NCBI GenBank assembly: GCA_963971425.1
Contig: OZ020519.1
Coordinates: 11,858,028 to 11,922,027, forward strand
Reading direction: 5' to 3'
From: Bryoerythrophyllum caledonicum
Lineage: Eukaryota > Streptophyta > Bryopsida > Pottiales > Pottiaceae
Length of the DNA: 64,000 nt
Shown: piece after piece, positions 1-10,674 of the stretch
Layout: every line of letters starts with the position of its first letter
Numbering within the stretch: position 1 is the stretch's first letter
The notes under the pieces: model-generated
The model's database searches: none
Told to the model about the DNA's origin: nothing
Seen by the model: the letters and a program-made list of their open reading frames with translations, nothing else
Translations under genes and position numbers: made by a program

Positions 1-1834
1 CGAAGGGTTGGTTGGCCTTTTGGGCTCGTGTCAATACCGCATTTACGGGAAGTGAAAGGTGAGCCACTTGATGTGGAATGACAGGTTCATGCGATACAAA
101 ATGGGATTGAGAAGAGGTAGAACTTTGAGGAGCTCCTTGAGACCCGAGTTCTGTCAATGTGACGGTGGTAGAGGGAGAAGAAGAAGAAGGAGATGCAAAT
201 CGGGCATCTTGGTTGGGCGCCTGGTTTTGGCCAAAAGGTACAAAACCTTGTTGGGTTTGCAAGCCCTGAGGAGGTTGGTGGTTTTGACGATGATTATTAT
301 AATCATAGTACATGTTGGGAGGATGGAGACTATTGTCATTCGAAGGGTTTCGAGCCCCTCTCTGGTTATCCATGGCTTGTTGGGCAAAATTCCCTCTCAT
401 TGGCCTCATAGGAATGACCTTGTCCTTCTCCCTACATCTAATTGTGGGATGATTACCACCGCAGTTTCCACACACTATCCCATTCTCCAACCAGCAACTC
501 CCAGGTGGATGTCTTCTCCCACAAGATTGACAGATCTCCCAACGAGGTTGGGGCCTCGGACCTTGACCACGATTAAGTTGTTGATTCCGGTGTGGGGGTT
601 GGTATACGTTTGAATGGTGAGGGAAGGTGGTACAAAACTGCATGGTGTGACCATTCTCGCCGCACGAAGTGCACCACATACCGGAAGAATGTCTACCTGA
701 CTCTATCTGAGGAGGTAGGGCATTAGGGTTCTGGTTCCTGAGTAGAAGAGCCATCTGATCTGTCATTGCCCTCAATTGTTGTTGGAGTTGGTCTTGGAAC
801 CCTTGCTGAGCGTCGTGGATCTCCTTCTTCATCTCGTGACGCCAAGTGGGTCCATATGTAAGAGCGGGTAGAGGAACGGGGGGCCTGACATTAAGAGGAA
901 TGGTATTCACCACAGGTGGAGAATACACTGTTGGGCCAGGTGGAGGTTCAACTAAGTCTGACTTCTCCCGGGCATGGATGGGAATAAAGCTAGGAATGCT
1001 CTCATTCTCCTTCCTCCATAGTTTCTCGTGTTCTGTTGCCACCGCTGCCACGGTCCTAGCTGCCTCCTTAGCTTCCTCTAAGGTGGTGGGCCTTGTCTGG
1101 AGGATTTCCCGTATCGTTTTCTCTAGATAAAACCCTTGAAGGAAAAAGTGTCTCAAGGTATCATCCGTGAGCAAATCACCCACGAACCGGGTGACAACTT
1201 GCTCAAACCTACGGATGTAGGATGAAATATCCTCATCCTTCCCTTGTCTAAAGCTTGCCAAGGCCGTCAAGGCTGCACTCTGGCCTACTTCGGGTCTGTA
1301 TTGTTCCAAGAATGACCTCATGAGGCCATCCCAATCACGAAAGGTGGATGTCGCATGATTGCGGTACCATTCGTAAGCCGATTCCTTGAGTGTGGTTGGA
1401 AACCACACCAAGTAGTAACGGTTGTCGGTTATCAAACACGTAGTCAATAACTCTATAAACCGCTCCACATGCATCGAGGGATCCTTATCCCTAGTTCCCT
1501 TGAAACTAGGAAGATTTGGGGGCATAGGGGCAGCTTGAAGCCCTTCAGGAACTACAATAGGCAAACCCCTTGGTTGAACCAAGGGGTTTAGGGGTGGGTT
1601 GACAATTGGATCTTCCATGTCACCAGGACTAGGAGGAGGGGAAGAGTGAGAAGAGGAGGAAGACCTAAAGCTTGATTCCTCAACGGTTGTACGGTCTTTT
1701 GGGCTTCCCAAGTTGGTTCTTGTACTAGGACCTCCTTCTAATGTCTCAGGATTGGAAAATGAAGTTGGAGTAGTAGAGATTAGGGGAAGGGGAAACGGTC
1801 TATAACATCTTCCAGACCGAGTCACAGGGCTCAT
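1..1834 (-). CDS. Ty3/gypsy retrotransposon Gag, partial (runs off left edge)
   Basis: An uninterrupted frame of about 611 codons starts at an ATG at 1834 and is still open at the window edge. A Ser/Pro-rich leader (residues 1-75) is followed by a retrotransposon gag (capsid) domain around residues 115-240, containing ESAYEWYRNH and the typical helix ending SYIRRFEQVV. Three zinc knuckles lie near residues 387, 434 and 452: CTSCGENGHTMQFC (CX2CX4HX4C), then CQSCGRRHPPGSC and CGNCGGNHPTIRC, both with the shortened spacing CX2CX3HX4C. After them comes a Gln/Asn/Pro-rich tail. Gag packages the element RNA in cytoplasmic particles. Pol would lie to the left, outside the window. The intact frame suggests a fairly young copy. 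Confidence 0.85.
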   Translation of the reverse strand, partial: MSPVTRSGRCYRPFPLPLISTTPTSFSNPETLEGGPSTRTNLGSPKDRTTVEESSFRSSSSSHSSPPPSPGDMEDPIVNPPLNPLVQPRGLPIVVPEGLQAAPMPPNLPSFKGTRDKDPSMHVERFIELLTTCLITDNRYYLVWFPTTLKESAYEWYRNHATSTFRDWDGLMRSFLEQYRPEVGQSAALTALASFRQGKDEDISSYIRRFEQVVTRFVGDLLTDDTLRHFFLQGFYLEKTIREILQTRPTTLEEAKEAARTVAAVATEHEKLWRKENESIPSFIPIHAREKSDLVEPPPGPTVYSPPVVNTIPLNVRPPVPLPALTYGPTWRHEMKKEIHDAQQGFQDQLQQQLRAMTDQMALLLRNQNPNALPPQIESGRHSSGMWCTSCGENGHTMQFCTTFPHHSNVYQPPHRNQQLNRGQGPRPQPRWEICQSCGRRHPPGSCWLENGIVCGNCGGNHPTIRCREKDKVIPMRPMRGNFAQQAMDNQRGARNPSNDNSLHPPNMYYDYNNHRQNHQPPQGLQTQQGFVPFGQNQAPNQDARFASPSSSSPSTTVTLTELGSQGAPQSSTSSQSHFVSHEPVIPHQVAHLSLPVNAVLTRAQKANQPF

Positions 1835-2866
1835 CTAACGATTAAGTTGCCGTTCTTAGTTTTCTAGACCTATGTGAAGACATTTCGTAAACACCAATAA
1901 TTGACTTAAAATGATTCCAAGTTTCTCCCAAACTCCCCCATGCTGGGAAGTAAACAAAACAGAAGGTTACATGTGGGGCTAACCTCCGGACGAGGTACAC
2001 CCACTATGCCCCATACGATACAGACTCTTAGTTGGGTTGACCACCTACCTGGAGGTTTCTCCTTGGTATCAAGGTATCCCCAATTTCTCTCCAAGGGGTG
2101 GCATTACCAACTTAAGAGAAACGACACCAACATGTACAAAAGAATCCTTCATTGGTTCATCATAATTCATTCATTAAGAAGGGGAGAACGTACCTGGCTG
2201 CAATTTCACCTTCCCTGTTCGATCCCTAACCGAATCTAAGTGCCTAGTGTAGGGTTTGGTGTAGTGAGGAAGGTTTGTATACTCACCTGATGCCGTGCTC
2301 CTTCCTCACGACCCCTTCAATATGCATACCATTCCATGTATACAACATTCATCCCATTCAACATACAAGGCTATCAATAACACACAAGTTGCCCTTACCT
2401 TGGTGGTAGATCAAGTTCGGGGGGAAGGGAAGGGCGCCCTTGTCCCATGCCCGGGCACATGCACCTTCCCTCTTCGGCTTAGAAGCTCACTGATTGCTTC
2501 AAGCAATCGTCGGAGGGCCTCAACCTTTCACCCCTAAGCCCCCTTACTCAACCAAAGCACAAAAGTTAGAAGGTGGTCCGCCTAACACAATGTGCTTGTG
2601 TTAGGAGGTCGGGAATTCCACACACCCTTCTAACTCCCCACCTCCATTACAACTTGAACGAAACACCTCATACAAGAATACATGCACAAAAGTAGGTCCA
2701 ACGACTTACCTCAAGCAATAGCGCACTCCACTCCCCACATGTGCCAAAAACCACTCAACTCACGATTTAGGTCAGAATTAGACAATTCAGAACCCTAGAA
2801 AACCTAAATTTAGCAATCCAGCGGCAAGACAAACACCTTCCAAGCAACAAACCAAACAAAAAGCTC
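1835..2866 (-). other. Untranslated leader of the gag element
   Basis: This stretch lies between the gag ATG and the candidate primer-binding site. No long frame is open in the gag direction and no conserved protein was recognised. The length is ordinary for a plant Ty3/gypsy leader. That it is a leader is inferred from position. Confidence 0.45.
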
Positions 2867-2884
2867 CTCCCGGCGGACGCACCA
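2866..2884 (-). promoter_or_regulatory. Candidate tRNA primer-binding site
   Basis: On the minus strand this reads TGGTGCGTCCGCCGGGAGG, starting with the TGG expected opposite a tRNA 3' CCA. It lies two bases inside a CA dinucleotide (complement of 2887-2888) that would end the 5' LTR. The primer tRNA could not be identified from memory, and the second LTR is not in the window to confirm the boundary. Confidence 0.4.
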
Positions 2885-2886
2885 AA

Positions 2887-5500
2887 TGTAAGGCCAAAAA
2901 TAGACCCCCTAAGAGAATCAATTTTTAAACCTACAAGGTCCTAATGTTACACCACTTAACATTCCTGATGCTTATCTGTATATTCTAATTTACTGGGGCT
3001 GGATCCTTGGTTATGTCTATTTATATATTTAGAGTTTAATAATACTATTATTTTAACCCAGTCATGTGGACTCGATTGACCCTTCCTTGGAACTTAAACA
3101 CTTAACTCCGGATAAATTAATTAGGTATAGGTAATTATTTACTTATTTGTTATCTAATCGTTACGGTTATTGATTATCATGATTATTACTATTATTTTTA
3201 TTTATATATATATATATTTTTTTTATTTTTTATTTATTTTATTTTATTTTATTTTTTGGTTAATTTTTCGAGTTTAGGTCGGCTGATCAGGCCTGATCCA
3301 GATCCCGTTTTGTGGCAGCAACTTCAACAGCACTTATCTCTTGACTCGAGACTCCGAATCCAAAAAAAATTCCTCTCACAGTGATCAGCAACTCATTTCC
3401 AACTTGAATGAACCATTTAAAACCGAATTCAGCAGGCCGAGGACATAGAAACCACCATCACAAGCAATTTCCATGCACCAACGATCTCAACACATCATTA
3501 TGAACCAAGACGAACTTATGCATACAGGACGGAGTCAATGGGCTGCGAACTGGTTCAGTTCTGAAGGAACTTGTGGCCAAATACCTAATTCTGGCAAAAA
3601 TTCGCCAGCGCTTCCGCATGAGATTCGGCCACCGGAATTTTAACACCTGTTCCTCGCAGCTCTCCAGCACCTTCTCTCCAGCTAGCACCGCGCGCGCCGG
3701 CTCTTGATCTCTCGCACAACAGCTCCAGCTCCCCAGACCTCGCGTGCAGCTCCACGACAACCGAGTGACGACCTCCAGCAATTCGCACCAGACTCACATT
3801 CACACGCCACCTCCTACTTCGCGCACGCAGGTGCGTACTCTCCGCGGCACTCCATCACCGAATTTCAGTTCACCAGCTCACCCTTCACAGATCACGCGCA
3901 CAGATGCGCACCACCAAAATAGAGTCTTCCAAGAGAAAACAGCTCCCCGCTCGCAGGAGCTTCTCGCTCACCCACGCCGATCCACCTCCTCGCGCAGGTA
4001 CACCCTCCAGCTCGCGCAGGAGCCTCTCACACCGGAGCGCTTCAGCTTCCAGAAAAAACGAAGAGCGAGACCTCGCGCGCACACACGCCCTCCGGCTCCA
4101 GGAGCGCTCGCACCCACCAACACGGAGACACCTCCTCGCGCGCAGCCGGTGCGCTCACCACCAAAACCGGAAGAGCCTCTCCTCCAGCTCGCAGGAGCTT
4201 CCTCCAGCTCGCGTAGGAGCCTCTCACACCGGAGCGCTTCAGCTTCCAGAAAAAACGAAGAGCGAGACCTCGCGCGCACACACGCCCTCCGGCTCCAGGA
4301 GCGCTCGCACCCACCAACACGGAGACACCTCCTCGCGCGCAGCCGGTGCGCTCACCACCAAAACCGGAAGAGCCTCTCCTCCAGCTCGCAGGAGCTTCCT
4401 CCAGCTCGTGTAGGAGCCTCTTCTCCCAAAAAAAAAAAACGCAGAGAGGCCAGCTCTCCCTCGCGCCCAGGGCGCACACCCACCAACCACAAAAAAAAAC
4501 AAACCCAACCCAAAAAAACGAGAGCTCCAGCCCTCCCTCTTGCTCGCAGGAACTCCTCCTCGCTCCCCAAAAAAAACGGCCCCCGGAAATCCAGAGAACT
4601 CCAGCTCTCTCGCCAGCGACTCAGCCTGGCTGGTTTCTCTTTTTTTTTCTTTTTTTTCTTTTTCTTTTGGTCTTTCTCGTTTTTCTTCCCCGACAAGACT
4701 GGCTTAGTTTAAATGAGGCAGCCCATGACCTCTCACAGAAGTGCAAGATTGGCTACTTACAGCCGTTTTTGCATGTTTTTAGTTTATTACTAGCATTAAC
4801 TCGCCGCTTTGCTCCTGACAAGCCTCCCTAAAATTAATTCCATGGTGGCAAGAATTGTCATGTGGCATGTGCATGGGGAAGCACACCCAACCACCTTCTT
4901 TTCTTTTCTTCCTTTTTTTTTTTTTTTTTCTTTTCCTCTTGATCTTTTAAAGACTATTACACTAGGTCTAGTACTAACTACTGATGATTTGCAATTTACT
5001 TCTAACTTCAAAAACAAACCACACAGCTGGACTCCCAGCACCCTAATTAGTCTACCTGAATTTTCCTAGCATTTTTGGAGTTCAATAAGTATTTTTCCCG
5101 AACGGTCAACCGCCGATCCACTAGTCAAACCCTAGAAATAAATAGCAATTCAACTCGGAAAATTCTAGAAATTTTACCACTACTTCTACCTGCTAGGAGA
5201 CACTCTCTCAATTTTTTTCCATAATTTTTGTCCCATTTCTCAATTTTTAGTCATTTTCCAAGGACCTTTCTTTCCCTTTTTTATCTTTCTCTTCATTCCC
5301 ACTCCACTTCCACTACACTTTCAAGCATATTAGTAGGGAAGAGGAAAAATAGGAACCGTAGTGTGACATCATGGCACTAAGTTTATTACTCTAGGAATTT
5401 GACTTTAATAGATGGATTGACTACTACTTTAACTAAAATTGGGTCAATACTATCAAAAACTCGAAAAAAACAAAGAAAAAAGAGTGAGGGCCCACTTTGG
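2887..5500 (-). other. Probable LTR and adjoining noncoding DNA
   Basis: No protein was recognised. The first part, from TGTAAGGCC at 2887, is the likely LTR of the gag element. Its outer edge cannot be fixed because only one LTR is present. It contains an AT-rich stretch (about 3180-3260), a GC-rich low-complexity block (3600-4620) holding a 197-bp tandem duplication, and homopolymer T/C tracts near 4640 and 4910. ORFs in the GC-rich block occur in several frames and have repetitive composition. Confidence 0.35.
4015..4415. repeat. 197-bp tandem duplication, GC-rich
   Basis: The segment beginning GCCTCTCACACCGGAGCG occurs at about 4022 and again 197 bases later at about 4219, nearly identical along its length. 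A third partial start lies near 4410. The unit is rich in CTCGCG and GGAGC words. Confidence 0.85.
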
Positions 5501-5509
5501 CCACTCACA

Positions 5510-5745
5510 GCGTGACCAATAGCCTCAAAGTTCTCCTCCGGCGTTGGCATGGCATAACGATCCGACTTAGTGAATTTGTTAATCGTCCTATAGTCCCCGC
5601 ACATCTTCTTCTCGGTCCAATTACCGTAGATATCTTTCTTGGATGGCATAACCATCGCCGATGCATACTCACAATCCGGTGGAACCAACTCCACTAGCCC
5701 TACAGCCACCGACTCCTCCGTATGGGACGAAGCTATCTTGCGTGC
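5510..5745 (-). pseudogene. Ty3/gypsy reverse transcriptase fragment
   Basis: On the minus strand this frame contains KKDIYGNWTEKKMCGDYRTI followed by KSDRYAMPTPEENFEAIG, the fingers region of Ty3/gypsy reverse transcriptase (the family pattern is KKD..G......CGDYR.LN...DRYP.P). It is only about 78 residues long, lacks the YxDD active site and ends abruptly in unrelated sequence near 5510. No adjoining gag or integrase was seen, so this is a decayed remnant unrelated by position to the gag at 1-1834. Confidence 0.8.
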
Positions 5746-5835
5746 GGTGAGACGTGAGCGGTGAGCGGTGAGGCATGAGCGGTGAGACGTGAGCGGTTAG
5801 ACGTGAGTGGTGAGACGTGAGTGGTGAGCGGTCAG
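5738..5835. repeat. Short minisatellite of GACGTGAGCGGT units
   Basis: Variants of GTGAGACGTGAGCGGT are repeated about seven times without a fixed period (roughly 7-21 bases apart), directly upstream of the reverse transcriptase scrap. It looks like local slippage expansion. Confidence 0.75.
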
Positions 5836-6129
5836 GAAAAAATTGGTGAATTTTTTTTGAAAAGTGTCACTTTTTTACTATATGAAAGTAACTTTTTAAC
5901 TAAACAAAAGTAATTTTTTTACTATACGATAGAAATTAGACTACTGAAATTGAAAATTATGTTCAGAAACAGAATTTGAAACAAGGACTTTTAGACGGCT
6001 TTATGATCGTGAATTGAGCACTACAATATCATGTAAATGACCATGGACTTGAAACAGGGTTTAGGGTCCTTCAAGAAGTGTTTGAGGGTCCAAATTTAAA
6101 CAACGGTCCGAGACGACCATAAACTACCC

Positions 6130-6275
6130 GGGGGATATTGTCGGATACCGAGAAGTATGAGGTCTACGGTTCAAATCCTGGCTGTAAACTCTTCTACTTT
6201 ACGAGATAGCATAAAGTAGGCATTGCAACAGGAAGTCCGACCCGGGAGGAAAAAAAAAAAAAAAAAAAAAAACAG
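6130..6275 (+). repeat. SINE-like sequence with B box and A tail
   Basis: GGTTCAAATCC (about 6168-6178) matches the RNA polymerase III B box consensus GGTTCRANTCC exactly. About 70 bases downstream there is an uninterrupted run of more than 20 A. This layout fits a tRNA-related SINE. A convincing A box and a target-site duplication were not found, so it may be a 5'-truncated copy or a coincidence. Confidence 0.35.
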
Positions 6276-6403
6276 GAAGAAAATACAGGAGGGTAAACCC
6301 CGAATAGTTCATTTAGTTGCAAATCCCACGGTGGCCCTGTAGTCTCACCGACTCATATATATTATAGAAAATAAGTACAAGGGTGACTTCGTGAAATCAA
6401 ACA

Positions 6404-9400
6404 CTATGTGCAATTCTCTTTTTGAAGTAGGACTTCGAGAACACGCTTTATCTTGTTGAAGCTTAAACTAGGGGCGTGCATGTAGACATCCACTTCTAGA
6501 TCAAGCTCACAAACAATGGTGAAGATATAGTATAGATGTTTGCAGTAACACCGCTGAGGATGTCTGCCAAGTGACTTGCTAGACATCTCCTTAAAAGACA
6601 GGCAGTCACAACTGGGAAACTGATTGATAGAGATCATGTAGTTTGACACCTTAGTTATGGATTTGGACTCGAACGAAAGAATGCAGCCAAAGGCGGGGTC
6701 AGGGAGCATAAAAAGGTTACTGATTTTTCCAAGAACCAAAAGCACAGATGCTCAGGTGTTTCGATGACTGGTGGTTGGGGCCTTCGGATTCCGGCGGACG
6801 TTCTTGCCAAATCTTCGCTTCGGATGGTCATCTGAGTTCGCCAAAGTTGCAAAAGATTTCAAGTCATAGACTTTACCATCCTAAGAGAATAACTTCCGAG
6901 GAGAGAGCATTACGCGCTCGGCGAGTCGAAAACCTGCATTTCCAAGACGTAGAATCTCGGCCTTCGTTAGGGACGTGCCAGATTTCACCGGCCAAACGTC
7001 GGGGACCGCTGGCTTAGAAATAACCGAGTCCCTCTTCGAACCCATCACACAGCGATGGATGTCATCGTTGCAAAAGGAAAACTGCATCTTTTCAAGCCTT
7101 GGCTTCTTATAGTTCTTCATCATGCCACTGTAGGTGGGTGCGGCAGTACTCTTGTTGTTCTGCACAATTCGAGCAGTACACTTCTTCTTCGTACCAGCTT
7201 GTTGTGCAAAGCAGGCTTTCGCTGATGTCCTAGGCAGCCTTGCAATATGCCATTTGCTTTCGTCGCAGGCCGTCTCGAAAACACCGACAATATGCATTAC
7301 CCCTATAGAAGTTCATGTTTGAGGAAGACTGGCGGGGTTGGCATGAGCGTCCCCCACTGGTGACCACACACACTCGTCAGTATTAAGATCCACAATAATT
7401 CGTAATGACGCCCTTGTCGTGACTCTGGGACGTGAAACGCTGATTTTCTTGGGACGATGAGAATCGAACTCAGATCCTGGAAGAAGGTCAGGCTTCCGTT
7501 TCAGGGACATGAAGACTTCCTCTCCTTCCAAATGCGGAGGGCGAGTGCAAAACTCTGCAGCTCCAGGCATATTGCAGAAAGCCTCATGAAGTGCTTTGGA
7601 GTTCCCCGAACTTTGAGCAATCCGTTGAGCAGCACGAAGTCAAAGCTCTTCCTTCCTAGGCCCTTGCCCTCTTTGCTCTCCTTTCGAGAATTGATAGCAA
7701 GCTACGACTTGCATGAATGCACGAACCATATCATCAACAATGGCAACGTATAATTCATTACCACGCTTTCCGGACTGTTGCAACCACTTATTGTGGACAG
7801 TCTCCGCTAAATTGCAAGATGGCATTTCAGCCAATTTAGAATCTGTAAGTCCCTGCAGACCTCAATCAAGAGAATTTGAGTGAGAAACTTGTAATAAATG
7901 AACCATAAAATGAAGATAGCGACCAATCCGAAAGCGCAACGTGAAGCATACAACGTACATAGTTCATCCAAAATTCAGTGATCTTAAGAAAATGGAAAAA
8001 TTATAAAGGCCATAAGAGAAAAAAGCACCACTCCAGGAAGGTGTGCCGGCAGCGGCAGACCCATTTCCAAGCAAGAAGACACGGGCCCGCTGGTTCATAA
8101 TAAGTGAAACTGGAAATTGGAAGTCACGTAAAAATCGGTAGTCTAAAAAAATCTGTTGAGATGAGTAAATAGGACCGCCAGAAGAACGGACAAAAGGACT
8201 CTTCAAAGATGAAATGCTCTTGCAAGTAGGTATGCCGTTGACGGCACACCCTTAACCAGTTGTACAAGACTCGCTAGCAAGGTCAACACAGCAAGGGTGT
8301 GCCGCTAACGGCACACCCTTAACCAGTCGTACAAGACTCACTAGCAAGGTCAACACAGCAAGGGTGTGCCGCTAACGGCACACCCTTTACCAGTGCTACA
8401 GGACTCTCTAGCAAGGTCAATACAACAAGGGTGTGCCGCTAACGGCACACCCTTAACCAGTGGTACAAGACTCACTAGCAAGGTCAACACAGCAAAGGTG
8501 TGCCGCTAACGGCACAACAGTTTTGACAACAAGATATAGTCTGCCGGTACAATGGTGCCAAAAAATGTCAATAACTGGATATTGGATTAAGAATAATTTA
8601 ACGATTATATGAATTATGTGGCTTGAGTAAAGAAAAAACATACCGATACCATAAATCCACCCCATTGTCGGTATCGAAAATGCCAGAAAGCTAGCCATAA
8701 ATCGAGACGTACTGCACCGGCATCAAAAGTTGCGCCCGACGACAACCACCACGCCTTGATCTCCAAGTACTTTGCTTCGGCATCCTCCATACTCTTTGCA
8801 TCTTTGTATAACTTGCAAAACTGACGATGTTGCTCTTGAAGATTGGTTCTTATGTCAGCCTTCGTATGTTTTTCAAGGGATTGAGTTCAATGAAAAAGGC
8901 ACGTTCTCTCCCGATTGTCCATCGGGACTGACGCATCACCACTCCCGTATAGAATGCGGATCGCATTCCAGTTGGCCTGTGCGCTATCAGCCATGAATCC
9001 TTTGAAGGAGACTCTCGGACAATCGTGTCGTGCAGCAACTGCATTCAAGTTCTTCCAAAAAAATAGCTGAGCTTTGACATGGTCAAACATGATCCAGGAA
9101 TCTTCAAGGTCACCTCCAGGTTGCATTCGCTTCACAAGATCAACGCCGCTGCCAGGTCCAACTTCTGCCATCTTGAATACGAACACCTTGTCCGAATCAG
9201 CACCTTGCCCCGAAAATCTATTCTCCTGAACAAAAGCCCAGTTGCTTGATCCCCGAAGTCTAGTGATGCTATCCATTACACCAAAGCGTCGCAAATATCT
9301 AAAGTTTGTAACCTCGTTTCGGATACTAGGAGACGTCATTTGCTTAAATTTCTCTAGGACCGGAACTAGTTCGTCTAAGGCTAGTGGCTTCTGTGAAACT

Positions 9401-10674
9401 CCCTCTGGACATAGCAGTAGCTCACCTAGAAACTCCTTGCTTGCTTCTAAAATAATGGCAGAGTTTGTAGCAGATGGGGTCCGCTCTACTTGCTCAGAAA
9501 TCAGAGTCTTTAGCTTTGTGGAAGAATCTCGACAGTTGCCTAATTTTACCGGATGCTCATGTGTTCCAATATGGACACATAAACGGGACATGGTGTCCGT
9601 TCCAAGCACATAGTAAATTTTGGCTTTGCAGGTTTCTAAGCAGATAGGCTGAATTTGGCATAGTTTGCAGACAACTATCGAACCGGCTGTTGAAGACCCA
9701 TCGACCCCGAATACTGATGAGGACGTGCCCTCCCATTCGGTCTCATTAACGTTTGGCGCTCTATTTTTCCGCTCTAAGTATTTGCATTGAGGATTGAGAC
9801 ATTGCAAATGCCCCAAACAAGAAGATGTCCTAAAGGTGAGGTTAGAATCATTGGCAATGTGAGTGGTCACGATTCTTGTCCAACTATGGCCATCATGTTT
9901 CTTATCCATTTCCAAGAGCAACCCAGCCTGTGATGAAGCAATTCCCTTCCGAAGGGGTGGAAGTTCGAAGAGAACATCTCCATTGAAAGCTGCTGGAAGA
10001 AAGTCAACCTTCTCAGCTCTAATTATAGAATCATAATCTACCTTTGTTAAAACTGATTTTGATCTGGATCTAGACCGAAGACTATGTAGACAGTCGATAG
10101 TACTGGAGGATTGAACAGGAGTAGGAACCACAGGGGGTCTGGACTTGGGAGGTAGAGAGGAGTGGCCAGCCGTTGCCTGAGGCATGGCCGGATGTGACGA
10201 TGTTTTCTCGATTTTGAATGGACTAAAGCCGAGACTGTCAGTGTCGGAATCATCGCTAAGAATGTGAATCGAGTTCTCCACTGGTTCTAGTTTCACTTTC
10301 TGCATCAAAGGTGTCACGTGGGTTGCACTGGTAGACAACTTTGGAGTTAAGGAAATTGAAGGGGAATCAACAGGAACCTCCCTAGGTCCATTCACTCTGT
10401 ACTTTTCACACCGAAGTGACCAGACTACAACATTGAATCAATTACTAGATGACTGAGCTATCGTGTGTGTGAGCTCTCCTGTAATCTCGTCAAATTCCTC
10501 TTTCTCAACATTCAAGGACCCCTCAATGATATTGAAACGCTGACTTAAGTGAAGAGAACTAACAGTCGCTATTCCCTCAGAATCAGTAGTGAAACAGAGC
10601 GGTACGCATGCATCATCCCCGCGGATTACGACGGATGCCGCCTCATAATCCGCCAAAGAAGCCATTCTGTGCAA
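6404..10674 (-). pseudogene. MULE-like transposase with SWIM zinc finger, six in-frame stops
   Basis: Two long minus-strand frames, 10674 to about 8650 and about 7850 to 6404, read as one transposase split by an intron. The first holds an acidic, Ser-rich N-terminus, Cys-rich stretches (CLNPQC, CKLCQIQPIC), a candidate catalytic block GFMADSAQANWNAIR near 8955-8995, and WWLSSGA. The second contains NLAETVHNKW, a candidate third acidic residue, and ends in a SWIM finger: CDC near 6610 and CYCKH near 6545 (CxC...CxH). SWIM fingers are typical of Mutator-like transposases. There is no frameshift, but stops interrupt the frame at 10438-10440, 8887-8889, 7640-7642, 7313-7315, 6881-6883 and 6752-6754. 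The protein would cut and move its own element. Terminal inverted repeats were not found. The superfamily is inferred mainly from the SWIM motif. Confidence 0.65.
8228..8520. repeat. Five 67-bp tandem units, each with a perfect hairpin
   Basis: GCCGCTAACGGCAC recurs at 8301, 8368, 8435 and 8502, with a degenerate first unit at 8234: exactly 67 bases apart. Units two to four carry AAGGGTGTGCCG-CTAA-CGGCACACCCTT, a perfect 12-bp stem with a 4-base loop. A looser relative of the hairpin lies at about 8039-8065. The array falls in the putative intron of the MULE-like transposase. Confidence 0.9.

Noticed and set aside
3744-4712. A 322-codon plus-strand ORF and overlapping ORFs on both strands
   Set aside because: Ser/Arg/Pro-rich low-complexity translation of GC-rich repeats, open in several frames and crossing a 197-bp tandem duplication and homopolymers. 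No domain.
2887-5000. Exact LTR boundaries for the gag element
   Set aside because: Only one LTR can be present in the window, so the outer edge cannot be defined by comparison.
6130-6200. A functional tRNA gene at the B box
   Set aside because: No cloverleaf could be drawn and no A box was found at the right distance. The A tail points to a SINE.
8228-8520. CRISPR array
   Set aside because: The period is regular, but the whole 67-base unit is repeated, not a short repeat with unique spacers, and the DNA is eukaryotic.
8885-9613. Plus-strand ORFs opposite the MULE-like transposase
   Set aside because: The minus strand carries coherent transposase motifs over the whole length. The plus ORFs are its shadow.
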